64,000 bases of DNA. Source: Valencia hispanica. Its lineage: Eukaryota; Chordata; Actinopteri; Cyprinodontiformes; Valenciidae. This document shows, one piece after another, positions 9,931-24,899 of the stretch. Position 1 is the first letter of the stretch, and the number at the start of each line of letters is the position of its first letter. The notes beneath the pieces are model-generated. The model did no database searches and was not told where the DNA came from. It was given only the letters and a program-made list of their open reading frames with translations. Location of the stretch: NCBI GenBank assembly GCA_963556495.2, contig OY747717.1:3746501-3810500 (forward strand), given 5' to 3'. Position numbers and translations under genes: made by a program.

Positions 9931-11319
9931 AACCCAAGCGCATTTGAAGAACTACACTGCAGATGAATCAAAATCCTAAGAAGGGCTCATTTAGTACAGT
10001 CTAATCAAATGAATATCAAAAATAGTTTAAATATGCGTTTTATTGACCTGCTATACATTTTTTTCTAAATTCGGCAACAAACAGAATTTTGTCGTCTGTC
10101 AATAGTTTGACTTTAAAGATAAAAGGAAAGGTACTACCGATGGGTTTGAGAGTGTACTGACCGTTCCTCTGATATTGTGTTCTGTTAGTCCTCCTGTTTG
10201 CAGTGTTGTCAAGTCCATCCTTGTTTTTTTCTTTCAGTCCCGATGTTTCAGTCTCTCTGTGCTGTTTGTATGCTTGCTATTTCAGTCATGTCTTTAGCTA
10301 GAGCAGGGGACTGGGTCTCAATTAAAACTGCAACACAACCTAAGCCAAAAACATAAGAAACGACATACAGCAGGGCTCAGCAGCGCTTGAACTTTGCCGT
10401 CCTTTTCACCAGCAGCTCATTTGAGACTGTATTTTGTTTGAAACGGGTGAAAGGCTGAATGATAACTGATGTTTTATTAAATTTTTTTTAGGTTTGACTC
10501 CAAATGTACTTTGGTGCAAACACTTTAACCTGATGTCAAACTTATCCTTTTCTTCCCAGTGTTCCTACAGGTATTCCTTTCACTTTTATTTACATTACGA
10601 GTGTGCTTGCGTTATTCACTAAAGGCTTGTGGTTTGCATTTGGGGCCATAAAGTGCCTTTTTCAAACCTTCTTGAAGCTTAATTTCCAGCTGACGTGGCA
10701 AAAGCAGAGTTGGTCAGAATATTTCTTAATGATTGGAAGAGCAAGCATGCACACAGACGCCTTCTTTGCCTGTACCTCCAACTATTTTCTGAAGCTAAAA
10801 AGATCAACTGCAGTGTTCAAAAGACCTGAAAACAACCACTGCCCTGCAGAAACTAATTATCTTTTTCGGCCTCTTGTGGTTGTAATGAATGAAATTGTTA
10901 GACTTACAATTAAAAAACATTATATCCTCACTGTTAAATGAGATAAAATTAATGTTGGAAATACTCATTACAGCCTACATCAAACTTTTTTTAACTAGAT
11001 TTTTAGATATTTTGGGGAGTACTACTCATAACGTCTTCATTTTTTGTAAGATATATTAGGAAGTATCAAAAAGACTTGACAAGTTTTGAAATGATGGGAA
11101 CACCTATTTCACTCGACATGAAAGCAGGTTACTAATGCAGTTTCACATTTTCCTCCCAAGATAGACCTAAAGATCAATTTAGATGTGCGTGTAAATGTAC
11201 TGAGTGAGAAATCTCACCGCACCATGATAAACCTCATCAAACGCAGGGAATTACTAAAATTACATCGCCATAGTCGAGCAAGGACAGCAAAGCTTCAGAT
11301 TTTAAAGTACCAATTAGCC
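9931..11319. other. intron, no recognised gene
   Basis: AT-rich. ORFs of 112 codons (10603-10941) and 81 codons (11185-11430) show no domain; the second runs into the LINE tail. Confidence 0.5.
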
Positions 11320-11401
11320 TCATTAATTCAAATTCAAAATTCAATTCAAAAATACTTTATTGATCCCAGAGGGAAATTAAGTGTTGGTATAGCTCATATA
11401 A

Positions 11402-12235
11402 TTAATTCTTTAAGGAGTTGTTGTAGATGATGATGGCTGTGGGCAGGAAGGATTTCCTGTAGCGGTCTGTGTTGCAGTGAAACTGAAGAAGCCTCCGACT
11501 GAAGACGCTCTGTTGTTGTATGACTGTCTCATGAAGAGGATGCTCAGGGTTGTCCATCATTTTTTTGATTTTATGAAGAATCCTTCCTTGCATTATCATC
11601 TCCAGATGTTCCACAGTTGTCCCAAGAACAGAACCAGCCTTCTTTATCAGGTTGTTTAGCCTTTTTAAATCCCTGGCTCTGATGCTGCTACCCCAACAGA
11701 TGACGGCAGAAGAGATTACACTCTCCACAACAGACTTGTAGAAGATCTGCAGCATCTTGCTGCAAACCTCGAAGGACCTACGTTTCCTCAAGAAGTCCAG
11801 TCTGCTCTGTCCCTTCTTGTAGACGGTTTCACTGTTCAGTCTCCAGTCCAGTCTGTTGTCAAGGTGAACTCTGAGGTATTTATACACCTCAACCACCTCC
11901 ACTTCTTCTCCCATAATGGAAACAGTGTTTGACTTATCCCTGTTTCTTCTGAAATCTACAATCATCTCCTTTGTTTTGTTCACATTCAAGGTGAGACGAT
12001 TGTTTCCACACCATGTCACAAAGCGGTCCACCAGCTCTCTGTATTCAGCTTGTTGTCCATCTCTGATACACCTGATGACTGCAGAGTCATCTGAGTATTT
12101 CTGCAGATGACAGGTCTCTGATTTGTACTGGAAGTCTGAGGTGTACAGAGTGAAAAGGAATGGTGAGAGTACGGTCCCCTGTGGTGCTCCTGTGCTGCTG
12201 ACTACCTGGTTTGACACACAATTCTTCAGTCTCAC
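11402..12235 (-). pseudogene. LINE reverse transcriptase C-terminal segment
   Basis: Open 277-codon piece with STGAPQGTVLSPFLFTLYTS and CHLQKYSDDSAV, the catalytic Y-x-D-D block, then NRLTLNVNKTKEMIVDFRRN and the thumb/C-terminal region ending near NTDRYRKSFLPTAIIIYNNS. The preceding reverse transcriptase block lies in another frame at 12087-12635, so the protein is split. Confidence 0.75.
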
Positions 12236-12860
12236 AAATTGTGGTCTGTTGGTTTAGGTAGTCATTGATCCAGGTGATTGTTGAGGGCTCCACCTGTGTC
12301 TTCAGGAGTTTCTGACGAAGCAAATCAGGCTGAATTGTGTTAAATGCACAAGAGAAATCAAAGAACATGATCCTCACAGTGCTGCCTGCTTTGTCCAGAT
12401 GACAGTGGGTTGGTTGAAGCAGGTGGATGATGGCATCTTCAACTCCAACTCCACGGCGATAAGCAAACTGCAGTGGGTCCTGATACGTTCTTGTTTGCTT
12501 ACTCAGGGGGGTTAACAGGAGTCTCTCCAGGACCTTCATGATGTGGGATGTCAGGGCAACGGGTCTATAGTCATTGATGACTGATGGGTGAGTTCTTTTG
12601 GGTACTGGAACAAGGCAGGATGTCTTCCACAACACTGGGACCTTCTCCTGAGTTAGGCTGAGGTTGAAGATGTGCTGCAGAATCCCACAGAGCTGCTCTG
12701 CACAGGCCTTCAGGACTCTGGGGCTGACACCATCTGGACCTGCAGCCTTGTTCCGGTTCAGTATCTCGGATATTGTTCCTCTGTAGTTTGTTCTCCAGCT
12801 TCTTCCTGTATGCCTCCTTGCTGTCTCTGATCTTGACCTTAAGTTGCTTCTGTATACTCC

Positions 12861-13598
12861 TCAATAATTCCCTGTCTCCCTCCCTGAAGGCTCTTTTTTC
12901 TTGTTTAGCAGTTCCTTCAGGTCACTGGTGATCCAGGGTTTGTTATTAGGGAACCATCTCACGGTTCTGGTGGGGATGATGTTGTCCACACAGAAGTTTA
13001 TATAGTCAGTCACACACTCAGTCATGGCATTGATGTCCTCTCCATGTGCTTGGCAAAGAGTCATCCAATCTGTGGTTGCAAAACAACCCTGCAGGGCTTC
13101 TTCAGCTTCCTGTGACCATTTTCTCACAGTTCGTTTTGTCACAGGTTGCCTCTGAACAAGGGCTTTATATTCTGAACAGAGAAAAACAAGATTGTGATCT
13201 GATTTTCCCAGAGGAGGTCTTGGTTTGGACATGTATGCATCCTTTCCATTTGTATAAAACAAATCCAAGGTCCTGTTTTCTCTTGTAGAGCAGCTGACAA
13301 ACTGTTGAAATGTTGGAAGTGTAGTAGAGAGCGAGGCATGATTAAAATCACCAGATATTGCCACAAATGCATTGGGGTGCTGTGTCTGTAGCTTAGCAAC
13401 AACGGAACTGATGACATCACATGAAGTGTCAGCAACGGCTGAAGGTGGAATGTAAACAACTGCCAAAATTACACTGGTGAACTCTCTTGGTAAATAATAT
13501 GGACGAAAACTCACTGCCAAGAGTTCGACATCTGGGCTGCAGAGACGACACTTCACAGTAACATGTCCTGGGTGACACCATCTGTTGTCGATAAGCAC
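12861..13598 (-). pseudogene. LINE endonuclease segment
   Basis: Open 245-codon piece holding most of the endonuclease domain of the 11.3-13.8 kb LINE: ELLAVSFRPYYLPREF, VVYIPPSAVADTSCDV, FVAISGDFNHASLSTTL, RTLDLFYTNGKDAYMSKP and GKSDHNLVFLCSEYKAL. The GDFNH and SDH blocks are active-site motifs of AP-endonuclease-type LINE proteins. Broken from its N terminus by the A11 frameshift and from the reverse transcriptase by a deletion. Confidence 0.75.
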
Positions 13599-13815
13599 TG
13601 CAACTCCACCACCTTTTTTTTTTTCTGCTCGTCTTCAGATCTCTGTCTGCTCGTACAGTCAGGAAGCCTGGCAGAGAGACGTTGGAGTCGGGGATATGAT
13701 CCAGCAGCCACGTCTCCGTAAAACACAAAACACTGCATTCACGGTACTCTGTCGGAGTCCTTGTAAGGGCTTGGAGTTCATCCATCTTGTTAGCCAGTGA
13801 TCTTACGTTGCCCAA

Positions 13816-16919
<3,104 letters not shown>

Positions 16920-17372
16920 TCAGTCTTTCCTCCAGCAGTCTAAGCCTATAGCGGCATAACTAAGAAGATGCTCTGATGCTCTGTTAGGAACATATGGAAC
17001 AATCAGATCTCTGATGTATGATGGAGCTGATTATTATGGGCTTTATATGTAAGAAGAAGGATCTTAAATTCTATTCTGGATTTAACAGGGAGCCAATGAA
17101 GGGAAGCTAAAACAGGAGAAATGTGATCTCTCTTTTTAATATTCATCAGAACTCTTGCTGCCGCATTTTGGATCAACTGAAGGCTTTTAATGTTATTTTG
17201 TGGACTTGCTGATAGTAAAGAATTACAGTAGTCCAGCCTTGAGGTAACAAATGCATGGACTAGTTTCTCAGCATCACTCCTGGACAGGATGTTTCTAATT
17301 TTAGCAATATTCCGGAGGTGAAAGAAGGAAATCCTAGAAACCTGTTTAATACGGGATTTAAATGTCAAGTCT
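16920..17372 (-). mobile_element. L2-like LINE fragment (C-terminal RT region)
   Basis: A minus-strand ORF of 121 codons (17368-17003) reads [57 protein letters not shown] and LASLHWLPVKSRIEFKILLL, the C-terminal region of L2-type ORF2. It is 5'-truncated near 17372. It differs from the L2 copies at 20.3 and 58.5 kb, so it is another family or older copy. Confidence 0.75.
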
Positions 17373-17985
17373 CGGTAAAAAATAACGTTGATGCGACCCG
17401 TACAACCGACCCGTTCCGCACCATTCCAGGACCCCCTTCCGCTGTAGGTCGATTGGACAACAGTACGCTTAGGCCGAAGCTACTGGCTTCACACAACACA
17501 GTCCACTGGAGAAACGTCACGAGACATGTTAGAGCGTCACGTTTGTCCTCGCGCTAGTGTAATGACACGTTTGGCATTTGGGTTTTACCCCGCCTGCACA
17601 TTGAGAGACCCACTGGCGGTGGAAACGCTCTTCTGAATACGCCGCACCATTAAACAGCACGCTGAACCGCTCAGTGGAAACGAGGCACTTGGTAAAGTAG
17701 ACTGCATGGTGCCCAGGTCCTGTAGCTGGAAAACAAGCCCACATCACCACCCCACCACTACTGTGCTTGATAGTTACCAATGAGGTGCTAATGTACTATT
17801 GTTGGTTGTCTCCAAACATGCTTCTTTGGATTATGACCACATAATGTTTTTTCCCTTCATCTCTATCGAACAAAACCGTTCTAGTCCAGTGATTCTCTAA
17901 CTGTCCTATCATGACCTTTAACCTTTTAACCTTCTAATTGCTTCCTGTAGAGTCTGAGATGGACTTCTTTTCGTTATATCTCTCT
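17373..17985. other. intron, no recognised gene
   Basis: Includes a minus-strand stretch at 17780-17570 (GGVVMWACFPATGPGH) that recalls the C-terminal part of Tc1/mariner transposases (GGGSVMVWGCFSA-type block), so a small Tc1 remnant is possible. Too short and broken for a firm call. Confidence 0.35.
17529..17780 (-). pseudogene. possible Tc1/mariner transposase remnant
   Basis: A minus-strand frame begins MVTIKHSSGGVVMWACFPAT and later reads FNGAAYSEERFHRQWVSQCA. Tc1-type transposases carry a KHGGGSVMVWGCFSA-like block near the C terminus. Only this motif is convincing; the rest does not follow the family and the catalytic DDE residues are not seen. Probably a short, frame-damaged relic. 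Confidence 0.45.
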
Positions 17986-18494
17986 GGGTGTTTCTCAATG
18001 TCAAGGCGCCTCGCTTACGAGGACACTGTCCTTCCTTGGTTGAAGAAAACTGTTTTATGGTACAGACTTGCATCACGTGACCGCGGCTGCCTAGGGCCCG
18101 CCTTTTGCTTACGCGCTCTGTTTACGTCCCGCCCATTGTTATATTTTATACGTATAAGTTTCAATATAGATGTATAACGAGAGTTTTACTTTTTTAATTG
18201 TGTATATATTGGTTAAATCAAATGTGAAAGCGAGTTAGCACCTGCTAGCAACCGAAGCTGCAACTTCGAAAATACCGTGATGTATTCTGGTAAATTTTTG
18301 ACCGAGGGAAGACATCAAGGAACCTCCCATGTATCCTCGGTCAGTTAGCTAAACGGCAGACAAACGGAGGACAGACGCCTCGGTAGCACATGAACATCGG
18401 AGCACGCCTTGGCGGTCCCTGATGACGTGTCTCCTAGGCAACCGGAGCGGGACCAAGGAATCAAGGCGAGGTTCCTTGGCATTGAGAAACACCC
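17986..18494. mobile_element. MITE with GGGTGTTTCTCAATG ends
   Basis: The left end GGGTGTTTCTCAATGTCAAG and right end CTTGGCATTGAGAAACACCC are near-perfect inverted repeats, followed inward by GCGCCTCGC and AAGGCGAGG. Length about 509 bases, no transposase. It lies about 150 bases before the exon C acceptor. Confidence 0.75.
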
Positions 18495-18641
18495 CCTGAC
18501 TCTGGAGTTTCTGGGACAAATGTTGATTGTTCAGCTCCTGGCTGCCACATTTATTTGACTTTCTAACAGAAATGTCTGAATAAATTATTCAGTGTTTTTC
18601 CTGTGTGGGAAAACTTTGTGTTGTTTTTTTTGTTTTTTTAG

Positions 18642-19166
<525 letters not shown>

Positions 19167-19498
19167 TCCATCCGTCCGTCCATTAATCCATCTGTTTATC
19201 CATCCATCTGTTTATCCATCCCTCGGTCTTTCCTTCCTTCCGTCCATCTGTTCATTCATTCCTCTGTCCATTCATCTGTTCATCCATCCATCCATCCATC
19301 AGCCATCCGTCCATCCATCCATCCATCCATCAGCCATCCGTCCGTCCGTCCATTAATCCATCTGTTTATCCATCCATCCATCTGTTTATCCATCCATCCG
19401 TCTTTCCTTCCTTCCGTCCATCTGTTCATTCATTCCTCTGTCCATTCATCTGTTCATCCGTCCATCCATCCATTTATCCGTTCATCTATCCGTTTATC
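19167..19498. repeat. ATCC/GTCC array with 170-bp tandem duplication
   Basis: Tetranucleotide array of ATCC with GTCC, TTCC and TTTATCC variants. TCCGTCCGTCCATTAATCCA occurs at 19171 and again at 19341, and the following variants repeat in the same order, so the array contains a 170-base duplication. Confidence 0.9.
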
Positions 19499-20285
19499 CT
19501 GATTGGTGTTTGCAACACAGGAATCAGTCGTCCCCCATGTTACTTATCTTCTGTCTCCCGGCCTCCATATTCCCTGGTGTCTCTCATCTGGCTATACTTA
19601 GATCTGCTGATGGGAAGAAAGGTGAATCTCCACCATGTTTTACTAGAAGCTGCCTTCTAAAATGCTGCATGCGTCTGTGCTCCGGAGTCGCGACTGCTGA
19701 GGATGCTGGGAATCTCTCAGGGGAACGGTTGCCATAGGAACGGGCACCGGTCAGTGTTATGTTACCGCAGCGGGGGGTGGGGGGGTGGAGATAGAGCGAG
19801 GTTAAAGGGTCACTGAATCCGATCCCTTGTGCCGCGCTGCAGTCCTGGAACGGGGTCGTAAGATGACTCCTGCTGCTCTTGGAAGCCCTGAAATATCACA
19901 GGAGGGTCGGTGTCAGAAACCTCCAGAGGAGTCCCTCCGACCCGAAGCTGCTGCAGGACGGCAGTCTCGCTTTAACAGGAGCTCAGGTCCAAACTGGAAG
20001 ATTTTAGGAGGAGGAGGAGGAGGAGTGTATTTGTTCCTTCGGTTAAATTTGGTTCATTTCTACATGACGACGTCTTCATAGCCAGCTATACAGAATCCAG
20101 TTTGTTCCCAGTTCAGTTGGAGTCGATTCTGTTCATTCCAATATGATTCAATCGTACAGTTGAAACCAGAGATTTGCATAAACCGAATAAAAAGACAAAT
20201 CCACTTTTTTTTTCTCACTTTCTAAAGTTAAATCAGACCAAAGGTCAGAATGACCAAAATTATTCCTATTGGCTAAATGTCCAAA
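19499..20285. other. intron, no recognised gene
   Basis: Contains a G-rich run at about 19770-19785 and GGAGGA repeats near 20010-20025. No gene or repeat family recognised. Confidence 0.5.
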
Positions 20286-21345
20286 CAAGGCAGGGCAATT
20301 TTATTTGTATAGCACACTTTCAACAACAGGGTAATTCAAGGTGCTTTTCATGATTTGGTGATTTTAAAAACAAAAACAAAACAAACAAACATGGAATATA
20401 ACATTGGAAATTTAAAAGTAAAAGTAGCAAATTAGCATGAAACACACATTAAACATGATGCACAATAAAGCAAGAGAGCATGAACACATTTCGTACATAT
20501 AACAGTAAATATTTACTCAAAGGCATTTCTAAACAGATGGTTTTTAGTCTCAATTTAAAGCAGTCAGAGTTTCAGCAGCTTTGCAGTTTTCTGGAAGTTT
20601 GTTCCAGATAAGGGGAACATAGAAACTGAAAGCTGCTTCTCCATGTTTAGTTCTGAGTCTAGGGATGTTTAGTAGGCTAGAGTTGGAGGACCTGATTGGT
20701 CTTGGTGGTTGGTACCGTGACAACAGGTCTTCAACATATTTTGGTGCTAAGCCATTCAATGATTTATAAACTAGTAAAAGTATTTAGAAGTCTATTCTCT
20801 GAGCTACAGGGAGCCAGTGTAAGGACTTTAGAACTGGGGTGATGTGCTCTACTTTCCTGGTTCTAGTGAGGACGCGAGCGGCAGCGTTCTGGATCAGCTG
20901 CAGCTGTCTGATTGACTTTTTAGGCAGACCTGTGAAGACACTGTTGCAGTAATCAATCCGACTAAAGATAAACGCATGGATGAGTTTTTCTAAGTCCTGT
21001 TGCGACATCAGTCCTTTAATCCTAGAGATGTTCTTCAGGTGATAGAAGGCTGACCTTGTTGTTGCCTTTATGTGACCCTGGAGGTTCAGGTCTGAGTCCA
21101 TTACTACACCTAGATTTCGGGCCTGATCAGTAGTTTCTAGCTGTATTAACTGAAGCTGTGTGCTGACTGTTGATTGTTCCTCTTTAGGTCCAAATATAAT
21201 TACATTTGTTCTGTTTCTGTTCATCTGGAGAAAGTTAAGACACATCCATCCATTGATTTGCTCGATGCATTGATTTAGGGTTTGGATGGGTTCAGAAGAG
21301 GGAAGACAGAGACAGCAGGCGATGTAGGAGACGTTGTGAAGACGA
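20286..21345 (-). mobile_element. L2-like LINE 3' fragment
   Basis: Minus-strand, 5'-truncated LINE. It reads [20 protein letters not shown] (near 21290-21235), [85 protein letters not shown], then after one stop (TAA, about 20784) MNGLAPKYVEDLLSRYQPPR and LIWNKLPENCKAAE. This is the C-terminal part of L2-type ORF2 after the reverse transcriptase core. The 3' end is the typical GGCAATTTTATTTGTATAGC tail (minus strand). Same family as the copy at 58.5 kb. Confidence 0.88.
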
Positions 21346-22319
21346 AACAGTGTCTGCTGTCTGACTGATCAAAGTACTTCTCAGACACAGTTTGACACAG
21401 TTTGGGGGCTTTGTTTGTAGGATGTCCATCTATGTCTTCCTCTGTGGGTAACCTCTGAACCTGCTCCCTGGACTGCTGTACTGCTCGTCGTATTGTTTGT
21501 CGGAGCATCTGTGCGCCTCTCAGGATATGGTCAGCGCTCCCAATCAAAAAGCGGCTTGGGTCTGATTAGACCTCTCCCCATGCTTCCAGCTTGCTCCCTT
21601 TCACCGTTCCAGCGGCTAATTAGACACAGCAGCCATGATGCAGGCGCCGTTAACGGGCCGTTTTCTCCTAGCTCCTCCGTCCTTTGTTTTCAGTCTTTTT
21701 AAACAGTTCCAGACGAGCTGAAAGGTCAGCCTCGGCTCTGCTTGTTGTCTGGTGGGCGTCTCGCTGTGACGGTGAAGTCCCCGTCGCTGACCTTTCCTCG
21801 CCTCTGAAGCCTAATGGATGGATGGATACAGGTGTTTACCTTCAGACAGACGCGGCTGCTTCTGAAGAGCGTCCATATAAGCTCTCTACATGCTAGGAGG
21901 ACAAAAGAGGGAATGATGTAGGGTTGGGAAAACTCTGGAGTTTGGGTTAAAAAGTATCTTGATAAGCGTAGGGAAAACATGGAGGATGAGAAACCTGTGT
22001 TTCCCTGTCACGTTGGATTATTACCTAAAAATGACTTAATCAGGAGTCTTTACTCTGAATCCACAAACAGCCATGGAGAATGTCTGAATGTTTTTTAAAT
22101 CAAGTAACTTAAGGAAGTAACCTAAGACTTTGGGACTTCAGATAGGCTCAGTGAGAATCAGAAGCTGCGCTAGATATATTAGTTCAGTTCAACCGACAGG
22201 ATAAATAAATAAATAAAAATCTTGTCAATCTGTTTTTACTCGTCAATTTTTTAAATGATAACAAATTCAATAGTTTCTTTTTATTTTAATTTATATTCAA
22301 TCCAAACAAGCTGAACAGA
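21346..22319. other. intron, no recognised gene
   Basis: Unclassified DNA. GCTAATTAGACACAGCAGCC at about 21614 sits in a GC-richer block that could be conserved non-coding sequence, but this is untested. Confidence 0.4.
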
Positions 22320-22367
22320 GAACTGGATATAAAAAATGTAATTGAACGATGGGACTTAAAATTTGAA

Positions 22368-22550
22368 CAGTTCACCTGCTGTGGCCTGAACTCACAGTCT
22401 TACATCTTCCTCCTGCTCCACATGGAGCTGAAATGATCGCCTGCTTGTACATAATCAAATAGTGGGATTGCTGCAGAGGTTATTGTCATGAGGTTTTGGG
22501 TTTTTGTCTCGGACAGACGACTGCTCATGGGGGTTTAGATGTTGTTTGCT
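22368..22550 (+). repeat. unclassified dispersed repeat, copy 1
   Basis: About 180 bases match, as reverse complement, 35434-35614. Shared blocks include AGTTCACC, GCTGTGG, CTGCTTGT, GTGGGA, TGCTGCAGAGGTT, TGAGGTTTTGGGTTTTTG and GTTTAGATGTTGTT. No terminal repeats, RNA polymerase III boxes or coding frame recognised. Confidence 0.7.
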
Positions 22551-23169
22551 GAAATATCCCCTTGTTTCTCTCTCAGCTCATAAGGTAACTGCAAACGCTG
22601 AACCTCAAACAGAAGCACTTGCAGAAAGACTTTTGTGTTATTATTATTGTTTTTTTGTTCCAAACGATTTATTTTTTAATTTCACAGGGACTTTGAGATG
22701 AAAAAAATAGCTGTAAGCAGAGAAAGCCGTGGGCCCGCTGTGCTTCATCCAGAAGTGAATGTTTTAAACAGGAGCGCAGAGAGCAGACAGGAGGAGGAGG
22801 TCCTGGAGGTTAACAAGGCATGCTGGGAGCAATGTGTCATGGCTGACATGACAAGCTTGACCTTAGAGCACTAGAGCACGCCAACACGCCCCCCATCCTC
22901 CCACTTATACACCCTCCCTTCCCTCTCCCTGCTTTCTTCGTCTTACTCGGTCCCTTTTTCACTTCAAGCCCTTTTTTTTTTTTTTACACTGATGGATTTG
23001 ATGCTGCAGCTTCTCCATCATCCATCCGTTTACGTTCTCCTGAAAACATCCTCCGACCACAACGCCGTTTAGCTGTTAGTAGGAAAAAACACATTTCCAC
23101 CGGCAGTGACATAACTTGACTGTGGTTATTTTAACTGATTAGCAGTTAGCTTGTCTTAGAGTAGCTGAT
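22551..23169. other. intron, no recognised gene
   Basis: A T run lies near 22972-22986 and pyrimidine-rich DNA near 22900-22980. No element recognised. Confidence 0.5.
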
Positions 23170-24330
23170 GGTTGGACCATAGACTGTATATATAAGATGG
23201 ATAGAGCCTCCGTGACGTCGCACATATGTTTCTGAAGAGCTAAACTGAAGCCTGATGCGCGGTTCCCACCACCACCATCTTGTGCCCCTTTTCCACTGGG
23301 GTCGGCTCGGCCCCGACCGGGTGGTCTCCGCCCGGGTTTTTTGCGTGTTTCCACTACCTTTTTCTGGGCCATGATGTCACTATTATGCCTACGTCACGCT
23401 GGCGAGCCACAGGAGAGAGAGAGAGATGGCGGCTGAGACGGCAATGGAAACACAACCGTTCAGAAACGACCCTGGTGGAAAAGGGGCACTGGTCACTTCT
23501 CGTCACGCCCGGAAAATAAAAAAATTGGGCAAAGAGGTGGAGCTGAGAGTGGGGCTATGATGGTGGGGGCGGATGATCGACGCCCATCAAACTCTGAACC
23601 GATGTAGCTATGAGCTAACCGAAGCTAACTGTGGTTAGCGGGCGCTTTTACCCAGAAAACCGCTTTTGAGCGACTCTGCTACCCCTCTGCCTTCTAGGCA
23701 GATTCAATAATTTTGTCAGATAAAATCATGAAGCCTCGTTGGTTCATAACTTTCACTGAAACTTTGTGAGTTTTAATTAAAACAAGTTTTTGTAATCAAT
23801 ACGTAAAGTAAAGAATAAATGTGATCATTTCAACCCATTTTTGACCAAGCAGTGTTATCTTAAATGCACAGCAGAAATATTATTTTAATTAGCAAAAAAA
23901 TGGAGCAGAGACTTCTTGGACGGTCCGTTCGTGCGATCAATACCACAGGAAGCCGTCTTTGTCCAATAAGAGCACGATTAACATTCGAACACGAATAAAC
24001 ATTGCGGACGCAACTGATGGTCGAGTTCAGTAAAACAAAATAACCTCAGACTAGGGGACAAGCCGCTAGACACCTGTCTATCAAAAGGACAAACCCCTTA
24101 TTATTCATAATTTAAAGCTTATATTACATCTAAACGGATGAATTCTAAAAAAAATTCACGATAAACTTGATCTTTCAAACCTGAAATTGTTTTTTCATCC
24201 AGGCTGTAAACATAGTTTATTTCTGCTGTGAAGTTGGCATTATTAACATGGGAGTCAATGGGAACCTGGTGCTTTCTGCAGCCAGCCCCTAGTGGATGAG
24301 GGGGGAACTGCCATTTGTTTCACTTCCCCT
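23170..24330 (+). mobile_element. non-autonomous DNA element, copy 1 (reverse copy at 60-61.2 kb)
   Basis: Begins near GGACCATAGACTGTATATAT and ends near CAGCCCCTAGTGGATGAGG plus CACTTCCC. Most of 23580-24330 is present in reverse orientation at 60060-61230, for example GATGTAGCTATGAGCTAACC, CTCTGCTACCCCTCTGCC, GTCAGATAAAATCATGAAGC and GGCATTATTAACATGGGAGT. No transposase frame. A smaller MITE is inserted at 23282-23489. Confidence 0.7.
23282..23489. mobile_element. nested MITE with GTGCCCCTTTTCCAC ends
   Basis: Left end GTGCCCCTTTTCCACTGGGG, right end CCTGGTGGAAAAGGGGCAC, imperfect inverted repeats of about 19 bases, 208 bases in all. It interrupts the larger element at 23170-24330. The high GC content and CCGGGCGG-like stretches inside contrast with the surroundings. 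PIF/Harbinger-like origin is a guess. Confidence 0.7.
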
Positions 24331-24897
24331 ACAGGTACCTGGGTTCTCATTTCAAAAACTTTGCACAGTATCCTCACTAAAATTGTACTTAAGCTCAGCA
24401 AAATATTTTTTTAGAAAGTTTTAGATCTATCAGACTTGGAGTACTCACAGCTGCACGCAATAATTCACACTCTCCCTAGAGATGTGCTCAGGTGTTTTTG
24501 CACACGGCTCCGTTGGGTCGGTAGATCTAACACCTGACCCAGTTCAGCTCATAGATCTAATAGGACTGCTTTAGGGAATCTACATCGGCTCCCCCCATCC
24601 AGATGCTGCCAGTGGCTGATCTTCAATGAGCGCCAGAGCTTCCATTGTGCTGAATTATGCAGGAAAGTCACCGCAGGATTTACATTTGTACTTCACACAA
24701 TTAATGCACCATTAGGTGCAATTGCTGTGTAATCTGAAGACATACATATTAACATATTGTTAATTGTTGTATATTGCATGTTGTTAAATGCAACATATTT
24801 TTATTCAGATTCTCGTTTTAATTGTCAGTTCAGAGACAGGCGCTGACTGTTGGTTGTGTGTTCATGTGTGCAAGAAGCTCTTAAAGTCTGAAAATGT
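24331..24897. other. intron, no recognised gene
   Basis: No feature recognised; contains ACATATTAACATATTGTTAA near 24745. Confidence 0.5.
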
Positions 24898-24899
24898 GG

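Larger units (their letters stand above)
11320..13815 (-). mobile_element. CR1/Rex1-like LINE, 5'-truncated, defective
   Basis: Minus-strand copy of a jockey-superfamily LINE. In order: endonuclease from MGNVRSLANKMDELQ (13815), ETWLLDH, ISGDFNHA (near 13350) and KSDHNLVF; connector WITSDLKELLNKKK; reverse transcriptase VPVPKRTHPSVINDYRPVAL (near 12610-12550), DFSCAFNTIQPDLL, STGAPQGTVLSPFLF and the catalytic YSDD (near 12095); then the C-terminal LRVHLDNRLDW region to about 11402. The 3' tail is ATTTCCCTCTGGGATCAATAAAG-like (minus strand) with AATTC/GAATT units at 11320-11350. Defects: an A11 run (13614-13624, T on the + strand) shifts frame in the endonuclease; a deletion near 12770-12800 removes the connector before the reverse transcriptase; further shifts lie near 12240 and 12100. 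Confidence 0.85.
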
